NCBI RefSeq assembly: GCF_028657905.1
Contig: NZ_CP117782.1
Location: 2,232,001-2,296,000, forward strand
DNA length: 64,000 nucleotides
Origin: Burkholderia sp. FERM BP-3421
GTDB taxonomy: Bacteria; Pseudomonadota; Gammaproteobacteria; Burkholderiales; Burkholderiaceae
Reading direction: 5' to 3'
Shown here: piece after piece, positions 46,646 to 56,321 of the stretch
Numbering within the stretch: position 1 is the first letter of the stretch
Layout of the letters: each line of letters begins with the position of its first letter
Program-made: the position numbers and the translations under genes
Notes under the pieces: generated by a model
Databases searched by the model: none
What the model saw: only the letters and a program-made list of their open reading frames with translations
Told to the model about the DNA's origin: nothing

Positions 46646-48192
46646 TTGGCACGCCGTCGGAAGTACGCGTACTTGAAGCCCATCAGCCACAACATACCGA
46701 AATATAGTGCAGAGAACAGAATCAGGCAGGCGCCCATCAGCGAGATCCGGGCGAGCGGCGCGGCGCGCATCGCGGTCCAGTCGAAGCTGACGGCGAACCA
46801 GTGCATCACGCCCGCGAGCACGAGCGACGCGCCCACCAGCTGCGCGAGGAAGCGCAGCCAGCCCGGCGACGGCTGGTAGATGCCGCGCCGACGCAGGCCG
46901 ATGAACAGCAGCAGCGAATTCACGCACGCGCCGACCCCGATGCTGAGCGTGAGCCCCGCATGGCCGATCAGCGGCACGAACAGGTAGTTCGACAGCTGCG
47001 TGATCACCAGCACGCCGATCGCGATCTTCACCGGCGTCTTGATGTCCTGCTTCGCGTAGAAGCCCGGCGCGAGGATCTTGATCAGGATGATCCCGACGAG
47101 CCCGATCCCGTACGCCGCCAGCGCCCGCGCGACCATCTCCACCGTGCGGGCGTCGAACTTGCCGTAGTTGAACAGCGTCGCCGTGAGCGGGCCCGCGAAA
47201 AACAGCAGCGCGAGCGCGCTCGGCGCGGCGAGCAGGAAGGTCACGCGCAGCCCCCAGTCGAGCAGCGCCGAATATTCGGTCGAATCGGCGTCGACGTGCG
47301 CCTTCGACAGGCTCGGCAACAGGATCGTGCCCAGCGCGACGCCGAGCAGCGCGGTCGGGAACTCCATCAGCCGGTCGGCGTAGTTGATCCACGACACCGC
47401 GCCCTGCCCGAGCCGCGACGCGATATTGGTGTTGATGATCAGGCTCAGCTGCGCGACCGACACCGCGAAGGTCGCGGGCACCATCTTCGCGAGCACGCGC
47501 TTGACGCCCGGATGACGCAGCGCGCGCAGTGGATTGAGGCCGATCAGCGGCACCATGTCGATCCTGCGCAGCCCCGGCAGTTGCACCAGCAACTGCAGCA
47601 CGCCGCCGACGATCACCGCCCAGGCCAATGCGTACACCGGCACCTTCAGATGCGGCGCGACGAATACCGCGGCCGCGATGAACGCGACGTTCAGCAGCAC
47701 CGGCGCGAACGCGGGCAGCGAAAAGTTCTTGTAGGTGTTGAGCACACCCGACGCAAGCGTGGTCAGCGAAATGAACACGATGTACGGGAACATGATCTGC
47801 GTCATCGTGACGGCGAGCGGGAACGCCTGCCCGTCCGTGCGCAGGCCCGACGCGACCGCGAACACGACCCACGACGCGCCCGCGATGCCCGCGACCGACA
47901 GCGCCGCGAGCGACCACGCGAGCACGGTCGACATCGCGTCGACGAGCGCTTTCGTGGCGTCGTGCCCCTTCTGGTTCTTGAACTCGGCCAGGATCGGCAC
48001 GAACGCCTGCGAGAACGCGCCCTCGGCGGACAGGCGGCGCAGCAGGTTCGGAATGCGGAACGCGACGTAGAATGCGTCGGTGAATTGACTGGCGCCGAAC
48101 GCTCGGGCGATCAGCGTCTCGCGGGCCAGTCCGGTCACGCGCGACAGCAGCGTGAAGCCGCTGACCGTCAGCAGGGCTCGGAATAGATTCAT
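46642..48192 (-). CDS. murJ: Lipid II flippase MurJ
   Basis: Encodes 516 residues. The N-terminus MNLFRALLTVSGFTLLSRVT and GLARETLIARAFGASQFTDA with FYVAFRIPNLLRRLSAEGAF are the conserved MurJ/MviN helix 1-2 region with central-cavity Arg residues. About 14 membrane helices in all, with GVALGTILLPSLSKAH in the middle. It flips lipid-linked peptidoglycan precursor to the periplasm. It is divergent from rpsT, as is usual in beta-proteobacteria, and overlaps sirB1. Confidence 0.95.
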   Translation of the reverse strand: MNLFRALLTVSGFTLLSRVTGLARETLIARAFGASQFTDAFYVAFRIPNLLRRLSAEGAFSQAFVPILAEFKNQKGHDATKALVDAMSTVLAWSLAALSVAGIAGASWVVFAVASGLRTDGQAFPLAVTMTQIMFPYIVFISLTTLASGVLNTYKNFSLPAFAPVLLNVAFIAAAVFVAPHLKVPVYALAWAVIVGGVLQLLVQLPGLRRIDMVPLIGLNPLRALRHPGVKRVLAKMVPATFAVSVAQLSLIINTNIASRLGQGAVSWINYADRLMEFPTALLGVALGTILLPSLSKAHVDADSTEYSALLDWGLRVTFLLAAPSALALLFFAGPLTATLFNYGKFDARTVEMVARALAAYGIGLVGIILIKILAPGFYAKQDIKTPVKIAIGVLVITQLSNYLFVPLIGHAGLTLSIGVGACVNSLLLFIGLRRRGIYQPSPGWLRFLAQLVGASLVLAGVMHWFAVSFDWTAMRAAPLARISLMGACLILFSALYFGMLWLMGFKYAYFRRRAK

Positions 48193-48277
48193 GGGGCGCT
48201 TATTATACGGGCCATGCGCGCCCGCACACGGCCGGCGGCCGAAAAGCCCCCCAAGTCGTGCGGCCGGAACGGCAAGC

Positions 48278-48307
48278 TTGCCACTGGCTTGATTTTGTTG
48301 CTATAAT
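48278..48307 (+). promoter_or_regulatory. Sigma-70 promoter of rpsT
   Basis: TTGCCA at 48278 and a perfect TATAAT at 48302, 18 bp apart, about 175 nt before the rpsT start. The long leader could carry S20 autoregulation. Confidence 0.75.
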
Positions 48308-48482
48308 CCCCGGTTTCTGAGCCTGTTATATGTACAGCGAGCTTCGCTGGGCGTGTTGCCGGCCTCGGTTAAACCAACGTTTTTTTGCGCTCCTGGGCAA
48401 TCGCTCCCGGGGGTCGAATCGAAAAGCAGCGCTTGGCCGTCAGGCTCCAAGCTCTGGGAACAGGACAGGATAAGGAACCGTC

Positions 48483-48758
48483 ATGGCTAACTCCGCACAA
48501 GCACGCAAGCGCGCCCGCCAGGCTGCGAAGGCAAACTCGCACAACTCGGCCCTGCGCTCGAAATTCCGCACCGCCATCAAGGCTGTCCGCAAGGCTATCG
48601 AAGCCGGCGACCAAGCCAAGGCCGCTGAAATCTTCAAGCTCTCGACGAAGACGATCGACACGATCGCCGACAAGAAGATCGTTCACAAGAACAAGGCCGC
48701 TCGCCAGAAGAGCCGCCTCGCAGCCGCCGTCAAGGGCCTGCAGGCCGCCGCGCAGTAA
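48483..48758 (+). CDS. rpsT: 30S ribosomal protein S20
   Basis: Encodes 91 residues, MANSAQARKRARQAAKANSH to AAVKGLQAAAQ. Highly basic helical protein binding 16S rRNA. The start has AGGATAAGGAACC upstream. Codon use is strongly biased, as expected of a highly expressed gene. It is monocistronic, with promoter at 48278 and terminator at 48808. Confidence 0.98.
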   Translation: MANSAQARKRARQAAKANSHNSALRSKFRTAIKAVRKAIEAGDQAKAAEIFKLSTKTIDTIADKKIVHKNKAARQKSRLAAAVKGLQAAAQ

Positions 48759-48807
48759 ATCCGGCGCGCCCGCCTCGCGCGGGCGCCCTGTTTCCTCTGC
48801 GATCGAC

Positions 48808-48836
48808 AAAAAGCCCGCTTCGAGCGGGCTTTTTGC
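48808..48836 (+). terminator. Rho-independent terminator after rpsT
   Basis: AAGCCCGCT / AGCGGGCTT stem with TCG loop, followed by TTTTT, ~50 nt after the stop. Confidence 0.95.
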
Positions 48837-48901
48837 TTGGGCGCGCGCAGGCGGACGCGTTCGCGCACCCGCCCGCGCCATGCGGGCCGCTTACGTTTCG
48901 G

Positions 48902-49225
48902 TTACTTGCCGTGCTTGTCGTAGTCCGGCAGTTCGCACGCCTCGGTCACGACGAGATCGTTGTCCTTCGCGAAATTCATCACGAAATCGAACGCCATCGG
49001 CTCGACGTCGCGCAGGCGGGAATCGATGATCACGCATTTCGTGTCGCCGAGCAGGGTCGGGCGCACGTACAGCGAGTATTGAAGGCGGGCGTTCGGCCCT
49101 CCGGTGCCCGGCCCGAAGCAGGACATCACGCCGGCCAGACGCTCCGACCAGTCGCTCGGCCGAAACTTCTTCCCGGATTTGGTGATGCCCTGAATGAAGT
49201 ATTCGGTCGGGGAAGTTTCAGCCAT
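48902..49225 (-). CDS. DUF3579 family protein
   Basis: Encodes 107 residues from ATG at 49225. ETSPTEYFIQGITKSGKKFR, PSDWSERLAGVMSCFGPGTG and VEPMAFDFVMNFAKDNDLVV are the DUF3579 pattern, a small conserved beta-proteobacterial protein found beside argF and rpsT. Function unknown. It is divergent from argF. Confidence 0.85.
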   Translation of the reverse strand: MAETSPTEYFIQGITKSGKKFRPSDWSERLAGVMSCFGPGTGGPNARLQYSLYVRPTLLGDTKCVIIDSRLRDVEPMAFDFVMNFAKDNDLVVTEACELPDYDKHGK

Positions 49226-49592
49226 GAGGGTACCCAAGTGACGGCCCAGCAGCGCGCCGGCGAACCTTCGCCTGGACACTTCGGAACACAAGGAAACGCG
49301 CCCGTGACGAACCGCGTCGACGGCCGGAACAGCCCGCCGCGCCCATGTGACGCGACGTACCGCTTGTGTCCGGCAGACCGGGCCTGAGCCCTCGCCCACC
49401 GGGCTTGAGGAAACCGCCGGATTATACCGCACCGCGCCATGCTGCGTCGTCCCGCGCGACGTCGTCCGCATCGCGCCGACGCCGGGCGCGGCTCGTCAAA
49501 GCGGGGAAAATCCTTTATGCTGCTTCGAGTCATCACATCCGACGGCGACGCCGTCCGGCAGCCTGCCGGGTGAACCGGCCGTATCTCGTTTC
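49226..49592. other. Divergent intergenic region DUF3579 / argF
   Basis: No gene is seen in 367 nt. A weak -10-like TTATGCT at ~49515 may belong to argF. No clear ArgR box was identified by eye. Confidence 0.4.
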
Positions 49593-50522
49593 ATGACCAC
49601 CAAAACCATTCGGCACTACCTGCAGTTCAAGGATTTCTCACTGGAAGACTACGAGTACGTACTCGAGCGCACCGGAATCCTGAAGCGCAAGTTCAAGAAC
49701 TACGAGACCTACCACCCGCTGCACGACCGCACGCTCGCGATGATCTTCGAGAAAAGCTCGACGCGCACGCGGCTGTCGTTCGAGGCCGGCATCTTCCAGC
49801 TCGGCGGCCACGCGGTCTTCATGAGCACGCGCGACACGCAGCTCGGCCGCGGCGAACCGGTCGAGGATTCCGCGCAGGTGATCTCGCGAATGGTCGACAT
49901 CATCATGATCCGCACGTTCGAGCAGGACACCATCCAGCGCTTCGCGGAAAACTCACGCGTGCCGGTGATCAACGGGCTCACGAACGAATACCATCCGTGC
50001 CAGGTGCTCGCCGACATCTTCACCTACTACGAGCATCGCGGCCCGATCCGCGGCAAGACCGTCGCCTGGGTCGGCGACGCGAACAACATGCTGTACACCT
50101 GGATCCAGGCCGCGCAGATCCTCGGCTTCAAGCTGCGCCTGTCCACCCCGCCCGGCTACGCGCTCGACGCGAAGCTGGTCGCGCCCGACAGCGCGCCGTT
50201 CTACGAAGTGTTCGACGATCCGAACGAAGCCTGCCACGGCGCGGACCTGATCACGACCGACGTCTGGACCAGCATGGGCTTCGAGGCGGAGAACGAGGCG
50301 CGCATGCAGGCGTTCGCCGACTGGTGCGTGGACGAGGAAATGATGGGCCACGCCCATCCCGACGCGCTCTTCATGCACTGCCTGCCCGCGCATCGCGGCG
50401 AGGAAGTCACGGCCGGCGTGATCGACGGCCCGCAAAGCGTCGTGTGGGACGAGGCGGAAAACCGCCTGCACGTGCAGAAGGCGCTGATGGAGTTCCTGCT
50501 GCTCGGCCGGCTCAATCACTGA
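49593..50522 (+). CDS. argF: Ornithine carbamoyltransferase (anabolic)
   Basis: Encodes 309 residues from ATG at 49593. Carbamoyl-phosphate site SSTRTR at residues 55-60, HPCQVLADIFTYYEH, GDANNMLYTWIQ, and the ornithine/catalytic HCLPAHRG at 262-269. It makes citrulline from ornithine and carbamoyl phosphate in arginine synthesis. It is single, between DUF3579 and murB. Confidence 0.97.
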   Translation: MTTKTIRHYLQFKDFSLEDYEYVLERTGILKRKFKNYETYHPLHDRTLAMIFEKSSTRTRLSFEAGIFQLGGHAVFMSTRDTQLGRGEPVEDSAQVISRMVDIIMIRTFEQDTIQRFAENSRVPVINGLTNEYHPCQVLADIFTYYEHRGPIRGKTVAWVGDANNMLYTWIQAAQILGFKLRLSTPPGYALDAKLVAPDSAPFYEVFDDPNEACHGADLITTDVWTSMGFEAENEARMQAFADWCVDEEMMGHAHPDALFMHCLPAHRGEEVTAGVIDGPQSVVWDEAENRLHVQKALMEFLLLGRLNH

Positions 50523-50701
50523 GCGCCGTCGCCGCCGGACCGCCGCTTCCCGGACAGGCGCGGCCCCGACGGCGCGCATCGGCCGCCCCGCCGCCGCTCC
50601 CGGTCGCGCGGGGCATGCCCCCGCATCCTGACGGCCGGACCCGCGCAGCCGGCAGCGGCTGTCGCCCGCGCGCCGCCCGCTTCAGGCGTGCAGCCGCAAC
50701 C

Positions 50702-51745
50702 TCACAGACACACCGGCTCCGCCTCCAGCTCGACGCCGAAGCGCGCGCTGACGTCGCCGCGGATCGCATCGGCGAGCGCGAGCACGTCCGCGCCCGATGC
50801 GCCGCCGCGATTCACGAGCACGAGCGCCTGACGCTCATGCACCGCCGCCGCCCCGAGCGCGCGGCCCTTCCAGCCACACCGGTCGATCAGCCAGCCCGCC
50901 GCGAGCTTCACCTGCCCGTCCGGCTGAGGATAGGACACCAGGTCCGGCTCGCGCGCGCGCAGCGCCTCGAATTGGGCGGCGGGAATCACCGGGTTCTTGA
51001 AAAAACTGCCGGCATTGCCGAGCACGCCCGGATCGGGCAGTTTCGCGCGCCGGATCGCGACGACCGCATCGAACACCTCGCGCGGCGTCGCCGCGCCGGC
51101 GGCGATCCCGCGCGCGTCCAGCTCGCGCGCGACGTCGGCGTAACCGAGCCGCGGCGTCCACACCTTCGGCAGCCGGAACGTCACGGCGACGATCGCAAAA
51201 CGCCCGCGCCCCGCCCGTTTGAAGAAGCTGTCGCGATAGCCGAACGCGCAGCGCGCGGCGTCGAACCCGACGGTCTCGCCGGTCGCCAGCTCGACCGCCT
51301 CCAGCGAATCGAAATAAGCTCGCATCTCCAGGCCGTAGGCGCCGATGTTCTGGATCGGCGCGGCGCCGACCGTGCCCGGGATCAGCGCGAGATTCTCGAG
51401 GCCCGGCATGCCCGCATCGAGCGTCCAGGCGACGAACGCATGCCAGTTCTCGCCGCCGCCCGCGCGCACGTACCACGCATCCGCCTCCTCGCGAACCACC
51501 GTGCGCCCGGCGATCTCGTTGAGCAGCACGAGCCCGCCGATGTCGCCGGTGAACACCACGTTGCTGCCGCCGCCGAGCACCAGCGGCGCGAGACCCGCGA
51601 CCCGCGGATCGGCCGCGAGCGAGGCGAACTGGCCGGCCGTCGCGACCCGCGCGGCGAGCCGCGCACGCACCTCGAAACCGAACGTGTTGTGGGTTCGCAG
51701 CGGATAGTCGGGCAGGAGCGCAAGCGGGGAATCAGGGCAGGACAT
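50702..51745 (-). CDS. murB: UDP-N-acetylenolpyruvoylglucosamine reductase
   Basis: Encodes 347 residues from ATG at 51745. FAD-binding PLVLGGGSNVVFTGDIGGLV, AGGGENWHAFVAW, LIPGTVGAAPIQNIGAYGLE and the catalytic YRDSFFK and LGNAGSFFKNPVI segments define a type I MurB. It reduces the enolpyruvyl group to form UDP-MurNAc. It is divergent from yajQ. Confidence 0.97.
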   Translation of the reverse strand: MSCPDSPLALLPDYPLRTHNTFGFEVRARLAARVATAGQFASLAADPRVAGLAPLVLGGGSNVVFTGDIGGLVLLNEIAGRTVVREEADAWYVRAGGGENWHAFVAWTLDAGMPGLENLALIPGTVGAAPIQNIGAYGLEMRAYFDSLEAVELATGETVGFDAARCAFGYRDSFFKRAGRGRFAIVAVTFRLPKVWTPRLGYADVARELDARGIAAGAATPREVFDAVVAIRRAKLPDPGVLGNAGSFFKNPVIPAAQFEALRAREPDLVSYPQPDGQVKLAAGWLIDRCGWKGRALGAAAVHERQALVLVNRGGASGADVLALADAIRGDVSARFGVELEAEPVCL

Positions 51746-51879
51746 CGGGGATCGCGGTTGGGCAGGCAGGCCGTCGGCCTTGGGCAAATGGGGGGGCACC
51801 GGTAAAATGGCGGCCGGTCCGCAATTATAGAGTGCCCGCGCGGGTCCGCGCGGGCCGCACGTTATACAGGGAGAATGCC

Positions 51880-52365
51880 ATGCCATCGTTCGACGTCGTT
51901 TCCGAAGCGAACATGATCGAAGTGAAGAACGCCATCGAGCAGTCGAACAAGGAAATCTCGACGCGCTTCGATTTCAAGGGCTCCGACGCGCGCGTCGAGC
52001 AGAAGGAGCGCGAACTGACGATGTTCGCCGACGACGATTTCAAGCTCGGCCAGGTCAAGGACGTGCTGATCAACAAGATGGCCAAGCGCAACGTCGACGT
52101 GCGCTTCCTCGAGTACGGCAAGATCGAGAAGATCGGCGGCGACAAGGTCAAGCAGGTCGTGACGATCAAGAAGGGCGTGACGGGCGACCTCGCGAAGAAG
52201 ATCGTGCGGCTCGTCAAGGACAGCAAGATCAAGGTCCAGGCCAGCATCCAGGGCGACGCGGTGCGCGTCACCGGCACGAAGCGCGACGACCTGCAGAGCG
52301 TGATCGCGATGCTGCGCAAGGACGTGACCGACACGCCGCTCGACTTCAACAACTTCCGCGACTGA
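51880..52365 (+). CDS. YajQ family cyclic-di-GMP-binding protein
   Basis: Encodes 161 residues from ATG at 51880, with CAGGGAG upstream. MPSFDVVSEANMIEVKNAIE, STRFDFKGSDARVE and VQASIQGDAVRVTGTKRDDL, ending TPLDFNNFRD, match the two-domain YajQ/DUF520 fold. Relatives in Xanthomonas bind cyclic-di-GMP and modulate transcription. It is monocistronic. Confidence 0.93.
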   Translation: MPSFDVVSEANMIEVKNAIEQSNKEISTRFDFKGSDARVEQKERELTMFADDDFKLGQVKDVLINKMAKRNVDVRFLEYGKIEKIGGDKVKQVVTIKKGVTGDLAKKIVRLVKDSKIKVQASIQGDAVRVTGTKRDDLQSVIAMLRKDVTDTPLDFNNFRD

Positions 52366-52413
52366 GCGCGCGACCGCCGGCCCGCACGGGCCGGCGATGC
52401 GGCGGACGGAGCC

Positions 52414-53046
52414 TCAGCCCTGCCCGTCGCCGGCGGACGCGTCCGCCTTCTTCTTGTCGCCGATCCGGCTTTCCTGGCCGGCGAGCAGCTTCGAGATATT
52501 GGCGCGATGCCGCCACACGAGCAGCACGCTCATCGCCAGCACGGCCCAGGCGACCGGATTGCCGTGCGTGCCGAACAGGAACACGTCGAACACCGGCGCG
52601 AACACCGCGGCAACCAGCGCCGCGAGCGACGAATAGCGGAAGAAGAACGCGATGATCAGCCAGGTCAGCGCGGTCGCGAGCCCGAGCACCGGGTGTATCG
52701 CGAGCAGCACGCCGGCCGCGGTCGCCACGCCCTTGCCGCCCTGGAAGCGGAAGAACACCGGATACAGGTGGCCGAGGAACACCGCGAGCGCCGCGCACGC
52801 GACGCCGATCTCGCCGCCGATGCCGAAATGCCGCACCAGCCAGACGGCGAGCCAGCCCTTGAAGGCGTCGCCGACGAGCGTCAGGATCGCGGCCTTCTTG
52901 TTGCCGCTGCGCAGCACGTTGGTGGCGCCCGGGTTCTTCGACCCGTACGAGCGCGGATCGGCGAGCCCCATGGTGGCGCTGACGACGACGGCGAACGAGA
53001 TCGATCCGATCAGGTAGGCGGCAATGGCCGCGAGCAGAATCTGCAT
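52414..53046 (-). CDS. plsY: Glycerol-3-phosphate acyltransferase PlsY
   Basis: Encodes 210 residues from ATG at 53046. Family motifs GSISFAVVVSATMGLADPRS, GSKNPGATNVLRSGNKKAAI, FLGHLYPVFFRFQGGKGVAT. About five membrane helices and a short charged tail (DKKKADASAGDGQG). It transfers acyl groups from acyl phosphate to glycerol-3-phosphate at the inner membrane. Confidence 0.95.
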   Translation of the reverse strand: MQILLAAIAAYLIGSISFAVVVSATMGLADPRSYGSKNPGATNVLRSGNKKAAILTLVGDAFKGWLAVWLVRHFGIGGEIGVACAALAVFLGHLYPVFFRFQGGKGVATAAGVLLAIHPVLGLATALTWLIIAFFFRYSSLAALVAAVFAPVFDVFLFGTHGNPVAWAVLAMSVLLVWRHRANISKLLAGQESRIGDKKKADASAGDGQG

Positions 53047-53185
53047 GCGAAGCACTCTTGTTTCAACAAACGGATTGGAGAAGCGGCCCGGCCGGCGCGG
53101 CCCCGACAGGAGCGGGCCCGGCCGGCGGAACCGCGGCGGCGCCCATTCTACCGAAGCGGCGCGCCGAACAGCGTGGGTCGAACCC

Positions 53186-53677
53186 TCAGTCGACGCTCGC
53201 GCACTGCACGGCGCGCGCATCGAGCAGGGTCGTCAGCGCCGCCGGCGCGAGGCGCACGAGATAGCCGCGCCGGCCGCCGTTCAGGTAGATCGACGGCAAT
53301 TCGAGGATGCTCGCCTCGACGTACACCGGCATCGCCTTTTTCGTGCCGAACGGCGAGGTGCCCCCGACCAGGTAGCCGGAATGCCGGTTCGCGACCTCGG
53401 GCCTGCACGGCTCGACCCGCTTCGCGCCGATCTGCCGCGCGAGGTTCTTGGTCGATACGGTGCGGTCGCCATGCATCAGCACGATCAGCGGCTTCGCATG
53501 CTCGTCTTCCATCACGAGCGTCTTGACCACGACGTGCTCGTCGACGCCGAGCTGGCGCGCGGACTCGCCGGTGCCGCCGTGCTCGACGTAGTCGTACAGG
53601 TGTTCCTCGAAGGCAACGCCGTGGCGGCGCAGGAACTGCGTCGCGGGCGTTTCCGAAACATGTCTGGATTTGCTCAT
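53186..53677 (-). CDS. ybaK: Cys-tRNA(Pro)/Cys-tRNA(Cys) deacylase (YbaK/EbsC)
   Basis: Encodes 163 residues. ETPATQFLRRHGVAFEEHLY, ESARQLGVDEHVVVKTLVME with the conserved Lys, STKNLARQIGAKRVEPCRPE, GGTSPFGTKKAMPVYVEASI. It is a trans-editing enzyme clearing mischarged Cys-tRNA(Pro). It lies upstream of plsY on the same strand, ~140 nt away. Confidence 0.93.
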   Translation of the reverse strand: MSKSRHVSETPATQFLRRHGVAFEEHLYDYVEHGGTGESARQLGVDEHVVVKTLVMEDEHAKPLIVLMHGDRTVSTKNLARQIGAKRVEPCRPEVANRHSGYLVGGTSPFGTKKAMPVYVEASILELPSIYLNGGRRGYLVRLAPAALTTLLDARAVQCASVD

Positions 53678-53805
53678 GCCCGCATTTTAATTGCGCGCGC
53701 CGCGAGAAACTATTGTCCGATTGGCCGGTTGTGCAGGCGGCGCCCGCATGGCACGATCGTTCGCAAATTCAGGGCGGCGTCTCGCCGCCCCGTCACGGAG
53801 ACGCC

Positions 53806-55383
53806 ATGATCCCGACTTCCGGCCTCGACCTGCCGGCGCTGCTCGCCGCGCTGCCTTCCCGGATCGCCGCGTTGCCGTCGCTTGCGGCGCAACGCGACCC
53901 GCATCGTCCCGCCTTGATCGAGGATGCGCGCACGCTCACCTACGCACAGCTCGCGCACGCCGTCGACGCCGCGGCCGAGCAGCTCGCCCGGCTCGGCGTG
54001 CGCGGCGGCGACCGCGTGATGATCGTCGCGGAAAACAGCGTCGCGCAGATCGTCCTGCTGTTCGCCGCCGCCCGGCTGGACGCGTGGGCGCTCGTCTCCA
54101 ACGCGCGGCTGGCGGCGGCCGAACTGGACGCGATCGCCGCGCACGCGCGGCCCCGCCTGATCGCGTTCGCGACCGAGGCGTCGCCCGACGCCCGCGCGCA
54201 CGCGGAGCGGCATCGCGCGCAAGCGGCCGAGCCGCTCGCGGTCGACTTCGGCGCGTGGTCGCACCGCGCCGATCCCGATGCGCACGCCGAGCCCGTCGCC
54301 GACGCCGCGGCCCGCCAGTGCGCGGCGCTCATCTACACGACGGGCACCACCGGCACGCCCAAGGGCGTGATGCTGTCGCACCGCAGCCTGCTGTATATCG
54401 CGGCGGTGTCGAGCACCCTGCGCCGCGTGTCGCCCGACGATCTCGTCTACGCCGTGCTGCCGATCTCGCACGTCTACGGGCTCGCGTCGGTCTGCCTCGG
54501 CAGCCTGTACGCGGGCGCGACGCTGCGGCTCGCGCCGCGCTTCGCCCCGGAGGCCGCGCGCCGCGCGCTCGCCGACGAAGGCGTGACGATCTTCCAGGGC
54601 GTGCCGGCCATGCACGCGAAGCTGCTCGAGCACATGCAGACCCACCGCCACCGCTGGCACGCGCCGCGCCTGCGCTTCGCGTACTCGGGCGGCTCGCCGC
54701 TCGACGCGGACCTGAAGGCGCGCGTCGAGCGCGTCTATGGCGTGACCTTGCACAACGGCTACGGCATGACCGAGAGCAGCCCGACCATCACGCAGACGCC
54801 GCTCGACGCGCCGCGCGCGGACTGCTCGGTCGGCGTGCCGATTCCCGGCGTCGCGCTGCGCATCGTCGCGGCGGACGGCTCGCCCGTCGCTCCCGGCGCC
54901 ACCGGCGAGATCCGGGTGTGCGGGCCGAACCTGATGCTCGGCTACTACCGCGACCCGGCCGCGACGCGGGCGGCGATCGACGCGGACGGCTGGCTGCGGA
55001 CCGGCGACCTCGGCCGTCTCGGGGACGACGGCGCCCTCACGATCGCCGGGCGCAGCAAGGAACTGATCATCCGTTCGGGTTTCAATGTCTATCCGGCCGA
55101 GGTCGAGCAAGTGCTGAACGCGCACCCCGCCGTCGTGCAATCGGCGGTGGTCGGACACGCGGTCGAGGGCAACGAGGAAGTGATCGCCTTCGTCGAGCTG
55201 GCGCCCGGGGTGCCGTTCGAGGCCGACGAACTGGCGCGGTGGTGCGCCGAGCGGCTCGCGCCGTACAAGCGCCCCGCGCGCATCCGCGTGCTCGACGCGC
55301 TGCCCGCCGCGTCGACCGGCAAGATCCTCAAGCACCGGCTGCGCGCGCTGCTCCAGCCCCGCCGCGCTCAGCCGCGCGGATGA
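53806..55383 (+). CDS. Acyl-CoA synthetase / AMP-dependent ligase (class I adenylate-forming)
   Basis: Encodes 525 residues from ATG at 53806, with CACGGAG upstream. AMP-binding P-loop IYTTGTTGTPKGVMLSHRSL near residue 178, NGYGMTESSPTI near 317, TGDLGRLGDDG near 400, hinge GRSKELIIRSGFNVYPAEVE, catalytic Lys in STGKILKHRL near the C-terminus. Probably activates a fatty or aromatic acid with CoA; the substrate is not predictable. Its 3' end overlaps xerD by 16 nt (convergent). Confidence 0.9.
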   Translation: MIPTSGLDLPALLAALPSRIAALPSLAAQRDPHRPALIEDARTLTYAQLAHAVDAAAEQLARLGVRGGDRVMIVAENSVAQIVLLFAAARLDAWALVSNARLAAAELDAIAAHARPRLIAFATEASPDARAHAERHRAQAAEPLAVDFGAWSHRADPDAHAEPVADAAARQCAALIYTTGTTGTPKGVMLSHRSLLYIAAVSSTLRRVSPDDLVYAVLPISHVYGLASVCLGSLYAGATLRLAPRFAPEAARRALADEGVTIFQGVPAMHAKLLEHMQTHRHRWHAPRLRFAYSGGSPLDADLKARVERVYGVTLHNGYGMTESSPTITQTPLDAPRADCSVGVPIPGVALRIVAADGSPVAPGATGEIRVCGPNLMLGYYRDPAATRAAIDADGWLRTGDLGRLGDDGALTIAGRSKELIIRSGFNVYPAEVEQVLNAHPAVVQSAVVGHAVEGNEEVIAFVELAPGVPFEADELARWCAERLAPYKRPARIRVLDALPAASTGKILKHRLRALLQPRRAQPRG

Positions 55384-56321
55384 TGCGCCGCGTGCAGCGT
55401 CTTCAGTCGTTCGCGGGCGACGTGCGTGTAGATCTGGGTGGTCGAGATATCGCTGTGGCCGAGCAGCAGTTGCACGACCCGCAGGTCCGCGCCGTGGTTC
55501 AGCAGGTGGGTCGCGAACGCGTGGCGCAGCGTATGCGGCGACAGATGCGCGCGCACGCCGGCCTGCTGCGCGTGGCGCTTGATGATGTTCCAGAACTGCT
55601 GGCGGGTCATGCCGTCGCCGCGCGCGGTCACGAACAGCGCATCGGCCGCGCGCTGGCCCAGCAGCGCGGGCCGCGCCTCGCGCAGATAGCGCTCGATCCA
55701 GCCGTGCGCCACCTCGCCGAACGGCACGAGGCGCTCCTTCGAGCCCTTGCCCATCACCCGCACGACGCCGTCGTTCAGGCCGACCTCGACCGTCTTCAGC
55801 GTCACCAGCTCGCTGACCCGCAGCCCGCTCGCATACATCAGTTCGAGCATGGTCCGGTCGCGCAGGCCGAGCGGCGTGGCGACGTCGGGCGCGGCGAGCA
55901 GCGACTCGACCTGCGCCTCGGACAGCGTCGACGGAAAGCGCGCGGGCTGCTTCGCCGACACGATCCGCAGCGTCGGATCGGCGGCCGCGCGATGCTCGCG
56001 CACCGCCCAGCCGTAATAGCGCCGGAATACCGACAGGCGGCGGTTCGACGAACTCGCCTTGCCGTCGCTGCGCGCCGCGATGTAGCCCGTCACGAGCGCC
56101 TCGCTCGCCTGGTCGAGCGGCGCGCCGTGGCTCGCGGCGAGCCAGTGCGAGAACAGGTTCAGGTCGCGCCGGTAGGCATCGAGCGTGTTGCGCGACAGGC
56201 CGTGTTCGAGCCACAGCGCGTCGCAGAACAGATCGATCGACGCACGGCTCGCGAGCGCCTCGGGGGTCTCGTCGGCCGCATCGCGCACATCCGCATCGCG
56301 CGGGGAAACAGCGGATTTCAT
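55368..56321 (-). CDS. xerD: Site-specific tyrosine recombinase XerD
   Basis: Encodes 317 residues. N-terminal SAM-like core-binding domain (LFCDALWLEHGLSRNTLDAY). Catalytic set: Arg in YASGLRVSELVTL, Lys in GKGSKERLVPFG, HTLRHAFATHLLNHGADLRV, LLGHSDISTTQIYTHV with the nucleophilic Tyr. With XerC it resolves chromosome dimers at dif under FtsK control. Its ATG overlaps the ogt stop by one base (TGATG). Confidence 0.95.
   Translation of the reverse strand: MKSAVSPRDADVRDAADETPEALASRASIDLFCDALWLEHGLSRNTLDAYRRDLNLFSHWLAASHGAPLDQASEALVTGYIAARSDGKASSSNRRLSVFRRYYGWAVREHRAAADPTLRIVSAKQPARFPSTLSEAQVESLLAAPDVATPLGLRDRTMLELMYASGLRVSELVTLKTVEVGLNDGVVRVMGKGSKERLVPFGEVAHGWIERYLREARPALLGQRAADALFVTARGDGMTRQQFWNIIKRHAQQAGVRAHLSPHTLRHAFATHLLNHGADLRVVQLLLGHSDISTTQIYTHVARERLKTLHAAHHPRG

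Noticed and set aside
46655..49670. GTAC pairs in murJ (GTACGCGTAC) and argF (GAGTACGTACTC) as extra operator sites
   Set aside because: Core spacing is 6 and 4 bp rather than 10, and both are inside coding sequence.
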